Shown: one piece after another, positions 24,301 through 36,300 of the stretch | Numbering within the stretch: the stretch's first letter is position 1 | How the letters are laid out: every line of letters starts with the position of its first letter | Assembly: GCF_901933205.1 (NCBI RefSeq) | Contig: NC_044572.1 | Coordinates: 89,866,965-89,930,964 of the forward strand | Direction of reading: 5' to 3' | Length of the DNA stretch: 64,000 nucleotides | From: Camarhynchus parvulus | Taxonomy: Eukaryota; Chordata; Aves; Passeriformes; Thraupidae | Program-made: the position numbers and the translations under genes | Notes under the pieces: model-generated | What the model was told of the DNA's origin: nothing | Database searches by the model: none | Seen by the model: only the letters and a program-made list of their open reading frames with translations

Positions 24301-27300
24301 CTGGAGCATTGTATTGTCCCCGTCCGCTCCTTGGAAGATGGCTGGGGCAGTCCTGGCCATGTTCTGTCCATCACTCTACTGTGCACAAGGCTGAAATATT
24401 GGTCTCCTCAGCCAGGTCTCCTAAGCTCTTGGAAATCTATTTCACACCCAAGATAGCTCAGCTACCTTAGAAGGCATAAAATCAGCAGGATGGCTTCTGT
24501 GGTAGTGTTGGAAACAAAAAAGTTTTATTAAAAGGCAAAATAACAAAACTCTTTAGAGAGAAAAACCGAGCCATGTGCAAGAGGTTCTTGCTCCTGGTAG
24601 AAGACCTCACAAAAGCAATTAGTTTCTTTGTTCTCTTCTTTTTCTAGTTAATTGCACAGGCAGGACTTTTTGGCTTCTGTCCAATTGGCTCTCCTGAAGT
24701 TTGAGGTGAAGTCCCCCAGGTCCTATGAGGTGCCTTTTTCGCTAATTGAGGAAAGAAACTTCTGGGCTTTTTTCCTTTTTAAGGAGACAAAGGATAGTTT
24801 TGTCACTCTGTCAACAGGGGGCACATTCCTACACGAGACTTCTGCTTGGCATTTTCTAGTGGATCTGCAGGGGGCAGGAGTGACCAGAGGGCAGAGACTG
24901 AGCAGGTGTCACTCCTTTGCATTGCTATAACCTTTGTGGTTCTTATTCATTATATACCAGTGTTTGTCACTGAAATCTGAGTCTGTTTAAAACTATATGC
25001 ATTTATTTTGTTGCCTCTAGAAAAGCCTCTTGGATGTGTTGGCAGCAGGTTTTTCCTCAGTGACTGATCCTGGTATCTGATAACTGTTACCAAAATCAGT
25101 TTGACAAGAGATATGTGTACTTCTCTGAAGAAAATGAACCCACTCAACATGCAGAACATGCCATTTTTAATTTAGGTAATTGTTTATTTTAAAACACAAA
25201 TTACAAAATTATTACAAAACAGTAAAGTTCCTGTGATTGAATAAGATAAGGAGAATTGTGAAGGAATGTTGGACTTTAAATGCATCTTCATTTATTTTCC
25301 ATGTTTGGAAATGTCACACTTACAGGCAACTAATTTCCTTATCTCTGTGTTATGTTTTTACCACCATTTGGTAATTATGATGAATAGTTTCAAAGTGATG
25401 TATCACAGCCAGTGGTAGGGACCACATTTAACTTTATTCATAGAAAAGTTAAGCAACTGTTCCATAATCAAGCCTCTATAGACAAGAGGGACCCACTGAG
25501 GTCTCTTGGGCTATGCTGGATCAATGGCTCAAGGAGGGTGAGGTGAGTTACCTTCTGGATCTGTCTTTATGGACCTGCAGAACCCAGATGATCAGCTCAA
25601 AGGTAGTTTTTTGGATGAATAATGTGAGATGCAATTAATACTGTCTTAACATGATCCTCCCTATTGTAAAGGACAGTGTTATGGGTTTGAGGGTGGCACT
25701 AAAGAGTGCTGTACTCACAAGCTGAAAGTAGGTTGCAGTATAGTATGCATAAACATACATTCCCAGTGTCTGCAAAAACATATTTTGGGACTGCTGTCAC
25801 CAGTTGCTGTCATTTTAACGGCATACTGTAATTGATATGCATTTGTTTTTCTGAATAATCCAAAAGTAGGTGTGAAATGATTCAGTTGGAAAGTAGGAGC
25901 TGGGATACTTGGCTGACACATGGATAATAAAAGTATATCTTGGAGTTTGCAAGTGTGAATGCGGAAGATGGGCTGCTGAGGCGCTTCTGTGGTAAACAGG
26001 AGTTGAGAAATGGAAAAGATGAGTTATGACCACTAAGCTTTAAATCAGGTTTTGTACTCATAGTGGCTTTTTTGAAATTTTTATATCTTGTGAAGTGGTA
26101 ATGTTTAGTGTCCATATGCATGCCACTTAATTGTTATTCAGCAACACTGCCAAGCATTTCCATTTCAGGGATTCATTAGCTTTTTAAAGATTTTCTTCTG
26201 CTATAATTTTTCCGGGGTTTAAATGCTTTGGGTTTGTAATCTCCCAAATGGGATTAATTTTTAAGGTTTAGTGGAACTCTTTCATTACAGAAAGATAAGG
26301 AAAAGTGTGCTTCACTTTAGCAACACTATCTGAGACTATTAACAGTTGAGATCTTCTTGCAATTTAGCAAGAAATATGTCTTGGAAATAATATCTGAGAT
26401 AAACATGCAAATCTGCACAGAATAATATGGGGTTTTTTGTTTTTGTTTTTTTTTTTGTTTGTTTGTTTGTTTGGGGTTTTTGTGGTTTTGGGGTTGCTTG
26501 TTTGTTTGTTTGTTTTGGGTTTTGTTTGGTTTTTTGGTTTTGTTTTTGTGAGGTTTTTTTTTGTAAGGGCATCCAGGGTACTACTCAGGTCAGGGTGGCT
26601 GTGCTGGCCAGCAGCCTGCCCTGCTACCATGGTGGGTCACTTCTCTTCACTCCTGTACTGCCTTTCACCACGGAGCTGGTAAATTAAACCCATTTTTTAG
26701 TGCTGACCTCTTTCTTGACTTTGGAAACCTAAGAAACGTGTGTTCTGGTATGTTTTGTATTAGGCTGACCTTTTCCTGCTGTGTGGGGTGCGCTCAAGGA
26801 AGGAGGCAGCAATGCCCAGTGAATCACAAACAGTGTGGGGATTGCCTTGCTCTGTGCCAAATTATGTTTTCCATCTCCAGCATGTAATTTCAGGCAAATC
26901 CATTGAAGTCTTTAAGCTATAATTAGACTTATAAGCTTCTTTAGACCTTTTGGCTTTCCTTTCTTTAAATGGAATACAGCATTTTTTTTCCATGACATAT
27001 TTTTCAAAGAATGCTTTCCTGGTGTTTTAAAAAATTTATTTATATTTTCCTTCAGCTTTCTAAAATCAGTATGTAGACATCCTATTTCTATCAAGAAATG
27101 AACTCAAAATTACCTGGTACAAGTGACTGGTGTATATGGATTTTTTTTTCCTGGCAGTACTGAGCAGAAATGTTTTTCAGCAGAAATGTTTTTAAATTAA
27201 ATATGTATTTCTAAAATTGGATTCATACAGTGGGTTTTTCTGCATTACAATTAAAGAAGTTAATTAAAATGTCACTCATCACTCCTTTTTATGTGTCAAT

Positions 27301-30300
27301 ACATGAATGTCTGGCTAAATAAATCAATTCTGTCACCAGGTGTTGATGTGAGACAGTTCCTCTGTGAAAGCCCCTCAGGACAAGTTACAGCCTGGAAGGA
27401 CAGGCATTCTTGTACATCACTACATCAGTGTGTGTGTTTATGTGTACTACCTATGTCTGTATGCATAAGTATTGTCACAGGGCTTTCCTGTCATGTTTGA
27501 GAAGCAGACTTTGGGTCCCTCCTTAGCCTGAGTGTCATTTGTCCTGTTGCTTCCTCATTTTCACATATTTATTGCAGAACTACTGTACAGACTTTTTGTT
27601 TCCTTTGTAAGACTTTAAATTTTAGGCATAATCAGATTCAGATTTTTTTTCTTTCTGTACAACAGATCTTTCTAGATACTGCCTGATCTCCAAAGAAACC
27701 TATAAGCCTTTTTTAATTGCAGACACAGCAGACTTAAATAGTTTGTTAAAATATTCTCAATGTGCTATAGGTAAGCAGTTTACATCTAATATAATTTCCT
27801 TAATGTTTAGGGGAATTTTTGTGCCCCTAAATTGACCTAAGGTATTTTCCTATCTCCATTTTCTACTGAGCAGTTTTAATTTCCCTTTTCAGCTCCCCAT
27901 AGCATATGTTCTGGAGAACTTGCTGATGTTCTGCTTTGGTAGGAGGAATGTCCTACGTGCCTTGGTATCTGTTGTGATTTAGCAGTCTACAGAAGTTGAA
28001 GTCTGTCCTTCTGCCCCTTACAAGCCTTGTTGACTGCTGGCAATAAAAGCTGCCAATATGGAATGCTCTAAGCAAAGAGGAGAAATTGTAGAAGATGCCA
28101 TCGTTATTTTAAAATTCTTCTGAACCAGGGGATTCTTTTAAGAATTTATACATTTGGCTCAGCTATAACTTTCTTGGCATCCTTATGTTCATTTAGGGAA
28201 GTTCATATATATATATTTATAGGAAATACATTCTGGAGCTTAATCCAAAGGTTTGCAAACTTTCTGGCTCTCCATAGAGCCAAAAGCATGAATTTCTATG
28301 TGTGTTTTACGTTTCCGTGGATTTCACTATTAGATTTTGCCAGTTTGTGGTCTCTCCAAATTCTGCTTCAGTGTGCATACATTTCATTTTTGTTGCTGGT
28401 TGTTTGGTTTGGGGTTTTTTTCCTCTTTATATGTTGCTGTTCCTTCACAGTCGTATTTTTACTGTCTAGCACTTGTTCTATTTTCCAAAGCAACAGTTAT
28501 CACTAGTTTATGTTACTGTTTTTACTCCACTTAGGTTTTACATTTCTTTTTTTTTTCCTTTAATCTGAGGCACATTTTGTCCATTAGTTGTTTTTCTATT
28601 TGAATTTGTGCGAAGACAGCTACTGCAGCTACACCAGCCCAGAACACCTCCTATTATTTTTCTTTTTAGACATTTTGATAGTTTGCAGAATTTTATTCAT
28701 AATGCTTCTGTGGAAATCGAACCTCTGTAAGAGCAACTTCCTAATGTCTTCTTATACAATTTCCCACACACATGCATTTCTTTTAAGATCCATTCTGTGT
28801 TCTTGCTTGTAGTTAGTAACTAGCTTGCAAATGGATTTGAGAATTGTTTCCTGGAAATTAATAAATGCTTTTGCACTTCTACTAAATGTTATTCCCCCTT
28901 TACAGATGCAGAGAGAAGAAATATGATTATTATAACCTGCCAAAAACCTCTGTTGTGATAGCTTTTTATAATGAGGCTTGGTCAACGCTTCTGCGAACTG
29001 TTCACAGTGTTCTTGAGACATCTCCGGATATACTTTTGGAAGAAATTATCCTTGTAGATGATTACAGTGACAAAGGTAGGAAGAATTAGTCTAAATAGTA
29101 TTGATTGTTGATGGGCTTTTTGGTCAGCCAGTTCATAGGAGAAAGAGTTATGCTGTTCAGGTCACATAACAGAAAACTGTACAACAAAGGGTTCTCACTG
29201 AAAAACAGTTTTTCTTGTAGTGTGCCGGTGAAAAATTTGGCTTATGTACCAAATTTAGTTTGGAATGGGGAAGCACATTTGCTGTGCAGTAACATGAGTG
29301 CTTGTGTGTAGAGATAGACTACAGTCTGATCAGAGCACTTTGGGTTCCCAGAACTGAGCAAGTTTTGATTGCTCCAATGCTCCCCTGGTGTCTCATATAA
29401 TGACAGTGACCTAGTTTTTTGGTCTTGTTTGAACAACAGGACATAAAGGCAATGCTGGCATTTTCCACCACATGAATTGTGTTAAGAATAAAACTTTTAT
29501 ACAGAAAGTCTTAAGTAACATTTGAGAAGTTCTTATCAATCTGGGGATGTATTACAGAGGTACATGTGAAGTGTTCAATTTCTTAAAAGTAACTGTCATT
29601 TGTGTCCAAATCCAGGTTTTGTGCTTTTTTCATGTCCTTTCTAAACATGTATAGCCGAATCTGAGTTCAAAGTACCACAATCTTTAGAGCCCTACTATAA
29701 GAATTATGTTAGTGAGGAGAGAGCTTCCTATAGAAAGACATAAATAATTTCAGAGTATATTATTCCCTCCTTTTTTGGCTTGTTACAGAACATTTAAAGG
29801 AGACTTTGGAAAACTACGTGGCAGGCCTACGCAAGGTACGTCTTATCCGCGCAAATAAGAGGGAGGGGCTGGTCCGAGCCCGGCTGCTGGGAGCGTCTGT
29901 GGCCAAAGGAGACATCCTAACGTTCCTGGACTGCCACTGTGAATGCCATGAGGGCTGGCTGGAGCCACTGCTGGCAAGGTGAGCTTATGCTCTGGGCTGG
30001 TTTTCTCCTCCGCTGGAGGAGAAGGGGCGAGAGAGTTTGGCCACTTCTGCAGTGGAAAAATGACTCATGGCTCACCAAAGGTTACTGCAGGCACCGTGAG
30101 TGTTTGTGTTTGTCTCCTGGCTGTGGGGGAGCAAATGCAAATGGAAGTTTGAAAGATCATGGCATGGTGGGTTTTGATTTTTTTTGTTTGTTTTTTTTAA
30201 TTTGGGGTTTTTTTGTTTGTGTTTTTTTTTTTTTTCCTGAGGACCAAGCTGCCTCTTCAGGCAATGGAAAGTTTTGGTTTCCAAGAAGATGAGTCCTCAC

Positions 30301-33300
30301 CTCCAGCTTTTGGAACGCTGGTAAAGGAGGCTATTTTTGTTAGCCTGGGTGAGCAGAAGGTCTGGAAAGATGTGTACCCTGCAGGGCAGTGTCTGCATAA
30401 TACAAGTCAATAAACTCCATCTTCTTAGTCCTGAGCAAATCCACCTTTCCAGACTGGTTCTGACATAAAGCATCATGGTGTAGGATAGGGAGGAGTAAAT
30501 GTTATGTCAACACTGACTCTTACTTGGAAACCATCTGTCCTGGGACGCTGTACTTAATGCCTGTGTGGTCTCTTAATTCTGCAGATCTGTCAGGCTGTTC
30601 AGAAAACTTTGGTTAATTAAAAGCAAACAAACAAACAAAAAAACCAAGGAACCTTCCCAAAACTCTTAACAAAAAACCCCTAGAAACCAGAACAATAGCC
30701 TTCTGTTTCAGCTGAGAATATTTACTATATTCTTGAAGCCTCACCCATGTGTAGCCAGCAGCCATACGTCGACTTTTCCTGCTATGGGTTCAGCCACCAG
30801 CACCTCACCACAGCACCTGCTGCTCTGCATCACATTACAAGGCTCTGTTGGTTTTGCCCCTTTTGCTAACAGCTCATGGCTTTACCCCCTTGGATGCCAT
30901 TAGCAGATACTGATAGATACAGGACCTGAATCAGACCTCCAAAATACCGTATGTAGAAAACCAGCTTTCTTTAAAACATAATTAAAAGAAAAAAAAATCT
31001 TTCCTCAAGGCCAGTGTTTTGATTTGGATCCTGTTAAGATTCCCACCAGGTACTGTAGAGTAACAGAAAAGGACCAGATAAAACAGCCTGAATACGAACT
31101 GGAGAGAGACTCCCAAAACCACAAAGTATCTTAATGTGTGCGAGTCTTCCTGATTCCTAGTGGGACTTGTGTTCCCAAATTCCCCATGTCCCTTTGAAAT
31201 TGTATCTAGAATACAGTTTCAGGTTTTTGTTTTCTTAAAATTGTCACACTTACTTTGTTTCGAAATTTCACACCGAGTGTATTCCACATAGCTGGCGGGT
31301 AGCTATGATAGCGTGAAGAAAGGAAAAGGGATAAACCTCAAATCACGGGCATAGGTTTAACAACTGTCGCCTGAAAAACTGTATGATGGGGGGAAAAGTC
31401 TGTGATTTCTTCACTTCTTTAGCGCACCACTAGATGGCAATCTTGAGGAAGGATTGGGATTTTTTTAAATGCAATCGTCACCACCTGTTAAAAGTTAGCC
31501 CTCTCTTGGAATCCCTGCCGTTCTTGCTGCAGATGCGGACATGCATCTCTAAGGGTTTTTTTCTGCGGTGTATCTGACTCAAATGTACGGCAGCAATACC
31601 ACAGTGTTATCATTTTGCAGTGCAAACATAGTTGTATTTGTAAGCTGCCTGTGCATTGTACCATTTAGTTAATTCTTAACTTACAGAAAAGGTGATGGCT
31701 TTTCACTTAATTCATTCCTTTCATAATTGAAATCGTATGCCAGCTACCTACTTGTTACTTATTTTCCTACTTGTTACAGGAGGAGGAAAATATTTTTACT
31801 TTTTACTGGTTTTTTTCCCTTTTCCTCTACGTGTGGATATCATTTTCATTGCCTTGTACAACGAGGATTTGTACAAAGTTTTATGCAAGCGAGACAGGAG
31901 ATAACAATGTTTTTAAAAGCTCTTTCATGTGCTCTACCAAACAAGGTCTCAACGGGAGATCATAAAGAAGAAAACAGCTGTTTCACATATTCCCTCCAGC
32001 CACAAGAGGCCATTTCACACTTTGGGCAGTCTTTCTCAGCTCAGACAATACAACTTTGGAATTGCTGCTGTTCTCTGCTGCATTTAACCATCACAAGATA
32101 CTCTAATTTCACAGTATGAGCCATTGGTCAGTCTACAGATTTTTAGCCTAACAATCCCATTAGGAATGAGCTCCCTTTGGATGACAGATGCACTGCATCT
32201 CTTACTTGTTTGACAATATAATGTGTTCAGTTTTCCTTCACCTCTGAAATATGTAAATACAAGATGCAAGGCTAAAGTGCATATCTGCATCTCTAAGTGA
32301 AACAAGTTACTGCATTTCACTGAAATATCAGGGGGTGTCTAACTAGAAGAGGGAAGATGCTAAACAGTGATTTAGGAGGAAGACCTTGGCTTGAGCTTGT
32401 GTGCTTGATGGTGCTCCTAGTACTGAGGGAGGCCATTCTAGAAGGTGAGGAGAAGGCTAATAATCCCACTGCCTTCTGTAAGGATGAATCCTTTTGGAAA
32501 GGAATCCTGAAAACCCTGCATGATATTGAGAAAAGGAGGAAGGGGTTTATCTCCTTGTAGAAGTAGACCTGCAAGAAATGTCATCAGCTCTGATGTATTC
32601 TTAGTATGATAAAGATCTTGACTATCTTTAGATCACCCTTGGTATTAGGAATGTCATTCTGCAGTGCTATCTTTTTCTCCTTTCCATCTCCTATGTTGCC
32701 AGGGTTTCTTGAGGCCTCCTTCAGTTATGTTTCATTGTAGGATGTCTAATTCCCATGTTGCAGGTTTGGTTTTTTCTAAGCTCAGGGCTTCTTTTTGAGG
32801 TACTGTTACAGTACTCACTGCAACATTTGCAGATGATCACAGTTACAAGAACAGCCATGACTTCAAGGGCCAAGAGTCTGGCTGGTTTATTATTCATCAC
32901 TGTGGAAGTATGCAATCAAACTGGTCTCTTAAACAGCTACCTGTACAAAAGAAAATTAACTTTTTTTCTCTTGATAAAGTGGTGCTGGCTATGGCAGCCA
33001 AGCCAGATGCTGAATGTGTTATTTCAAGCCATCTGGCATATCTTGCTTCCACCATCCAGGAAGGTTGATGCTTGCCAGTGGAGTCCATCCTGATACATCC
33101 TGCTGATGTAGGAAAATGGGGGTTATTCTTGTATTTATTGTATCATCATTTCCTTGTTATTGCAGCATGAATTGAGAAGGAGCAAAGCTTCATGTTTGGT
33201 GTTGTAAGCATTCTTTGTTCTTGTCAGTTCTAGTTTTTTTTAAATTTTATTTTTAGAGATGTTTCTAATGGAACTCACCCTTTTGTTTTAAAACCTTACC

Positions 33301-36300
33301 AGGATTGCTGAAGAAGAAACAGCTGTTGTCTGCCCTGTTATTGATGTTATTGACTGGAACACATTTGAGTACTTGGGAAATGCTGGTGAGCCACAGATTG
33401 GTGGATTTGATTGGCGCCTGGTCTTCACTTGGCACAGTACCCCTGAAAGAGAACAAAAACGGAGGAAGTCCAAGACTGATGTGATCAGGTTAATTTTTAT
33501 GCATCCTAGAAACTGTGAATGTGTTTTTGATTTCGCCTGAAAATGCCAGGTGCTGAAAGATATTTGGGAAATGAACTTATTACTAAAAAGTATGTATTTT
33601 GTTTAGTTCCCCATTTTTTTTCCAAAATAGCTCCTGTTTACCATATTCCTGAAAAAAATAGTGCTCTAAAAGCTGAAAATCCTGTTTCATCTTCCATATG
33701 GAAAGCCTATTGCAAAGTAGGCTCTTGACTCCTCTAGACAAACTCTTACAGATGCTTACCAGCACATGGAAAGAGTGTAACCGATTAACTAATACTGGAG
33801 GATGTCCTCTGTGCAAAGCAAAGAGCTGTGTGTTGTATAGGAAATGTATCATGGGCAATGATGAAAAGGGGAAAAAAAATCACCAACCGGTAAGAAGGTA
33901 AAAGCAGTTTTGAAGATTTCTTTTCTGTGCTGTGTAGTTCACTGTGCTATTTTCAAAGCTGAGCCATTTTGCCAGCTCTTTACTGGGGTGAAACGATACA
34001 GCTCTATACACCACGGTTTCTGTGAAGGACTACCTCGCAGAGCTCAGGCTGATGTCTTCATTCTGGGTTTTAGTTTTGTTTTATTTTAAGACAAGATGCC
34101 ATCAATTGGTATTATTTGTGACTCAACATTGTATATTTAGTAGAGGTAAGAGAATAGAACAAACTAGGCATCTGGAAAATGGGAATGGTAGACAAGATCC
34201 TGATAGCTGAGGATCTGCCATGTTCAACCTAGCCCCATCTGCTATGGAAGTTCATGTATTTATGCAGTTTATTGAAGCAAATGAACCTGTTCAGCATTTT
34301 TAATACTATCATTTTGTTAGTACTTTTATCTGTTATTGTATAGACCACAAAAAATTGAATTATTAATTTTTCTTAGTTTTTTGTAAGTTGCTTATCATGG
34401 TATTAATACCCAGTATTTCACAAATATTAATGTATTTATCCTTAACAGAATGAACTTTTTTTTAAATGGGAAAAGTGAGGTAGTAATTGAGTCTTTCTCA
34501 GCATATATTAATCCATGCCTTCCTTCAAAAAGAAACATCCAAATAGAATAAATGTTTTAAAACATTTAGGTCAAATATGATGCTTTTTTTCTTCTTGATA
34601 AGAAGAATTGTCTCTGACATGCCAAGAGGAAAATGATGAGGGATAAAGTTTCAGGGTAGCCTGAGGACTGTGAGCTCGACAAGTGTCTGGAGAAAGCAGC
34701 AGTGCTGGGAGTGGTGTCACCAACAGCTTGGTTTGGAGATATCTGGAGGGAGACAGAAGGACTTGACTGGTTATGGAGTTTATTTTTCCTTCTGTCTTGT
34801 CTCATCTCATTCCATTCTTTGAAACAACATATGACAGTGTGAGACGGTGTTGCTTCAAAAAGAAAACTGGTAAAATTAGTTTTGACAGATTAGGAGTAAT
34901 TGATCATTCATCTCGCTTTTGTTGATATTTACCTCAACAGCAATTTAGTAAAATTCACATAATGCCAAATGAACTTAGTTCTAATCACCATTATATACTT
35001 GACACTTCAAAGAAAGTCATCCTAAGACTGTAAACAATAGGGAACAACACTGAACAAATACAAATTCATGTGTATGTGCAGACTCTACCATAATGGAAGT
35101 GTACATCCCTTAAGTGTCCTGGCACTGTGGGCCATGTGATCTTCAATGAGGACCCAGCCATGACTCCTGTTTCTTTTTCCTCAAAACTTAGTAAAAAATT
35201 TAAGAACACACAGATGGTTTCTTTCTTAGAAAGAAAACAAATCTCCTTAGGGGCTATATTTACTTAAAAATTAAAATGTGAGAGTTTTTTTCAATTTATA
35301 TTAGTGGGATCAAGAAGGTTGGTTTTAATTACTAAAGCACAAGTATTTATTTAATTATTGCTTAAGTAAAATAGATAAGGATACAGCACTTAAAATTTCA
35401 GAGCCAACTAATACAGTTCTGCCCCAAAGAAGTAATGTTCTGTTATGTGAAGAGGCTCTTCATTTACATACAGACACTGCAATTGGAAAAATTTATTTTA
35501 ACACAATATTTTTACATTCCAGTGTTGTTTCAGGTAAGGTTTTTTAATACAAAATTAAATTCAAATGGCCTCATAATAATTGATAAATTTCTAACTGTTA
35601 CTTTGTATCCAGAAAAGACTGAGAAAATAAAAATATATTGTATTTTATCTGTTACATTGCTTTAATTTTTTTTTATTCAGTTCAGAGCTACTATTCTCTT
35701 TCATAGGTCTCCAACCATGGCAGGTGGATTATTTTCTGTGAGCAAGAAGTACTTTGATTATCTTGGTTCCTATGACACAGGAATGGAAGTCTGGGGAGGA
35801 GAAAACCTTGAATTCTCATTTAGGGTAGGTGGCTTAATTGAAAGTTTCTTTTCCTCAGAATACAACAAGTTCCTGTTTCTTTCTTCATGCCCTTTTACTT
35901 AATGAGGTAGCTGTAATGTAAGCAAGTGCTAAGAAGGGAGTGTTTTGGAAGTATCTTGTTCTTGCACTTCAGGATCACTGTACCTTTCTTCCAAATAGCT
36001 ATTTTAAAGCAATTTTTAAATACATGTCTTTATTTTGAGCTCTAGTATAAAATGTAAAAAGGGCTGTGATACAAGTGGGTGAAATTTACATCCTGCAGCT
36101 TGAAGGAGGTCATGGAGAAGAAGATTTGTAGTGCTTTGATGTGACTCAGAGTTCTTGCTCTGGTTGATGGAGCAAGCAGTTCCCAGTGGGGCAGGAGAAG
36201 GCAGCCCCTGTACTAATTTTAAGCCTTTGTTCTGTTTCACCTCAGAAAAAGTTTGTACAAAGGTTATACAAAGTGGAAGATCTCCAGTAAATGTAGAGTT

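Larger units (their letters stand above)
15177..28905 (+). other. GALNT12: GALNT12 intron 1
   Basis: The largest intron (13.7 kb), from gtgagt to a pyrimidine-rich acceptor ending acag. No coding sequence was recognised. It holds T/G-rich tracts (17608-17690, 20880-20945, 26429-26565), a probable CR1 relic (about 18885-19010), a perfect Maf recognition element (19587-19599), a perfect 12-bp inverted repeat (20006-20034) and two CTCF-like cores (24811-24876). Confidence 0.85.
29979..33302 (+). other. GALNT12: GALNT12 intron 3
   Basis: Intron of 3.3 kb. It contains a T/G-rich tract (30172-30240), a (CAAA)-type A-rich tract (about 30620-30648) and a strong CTCF-type core (31427-31439). A 130-codon open frame at 31727-32119 resembles nothing known and is not supported. 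Confidence 0.82.

Noticed and set aside
26427..26687. Open frames rich in Phe, Val and Cys at the (GTTT) tract
   Set aside because: Translation of a T/G-only simple repeat.
31727..32119. 130-codon open frame in GALNT12 intron 3
   Set aside because: No resemblance to known proteins, ordinary intron composition, no sign of splicing or promoter.
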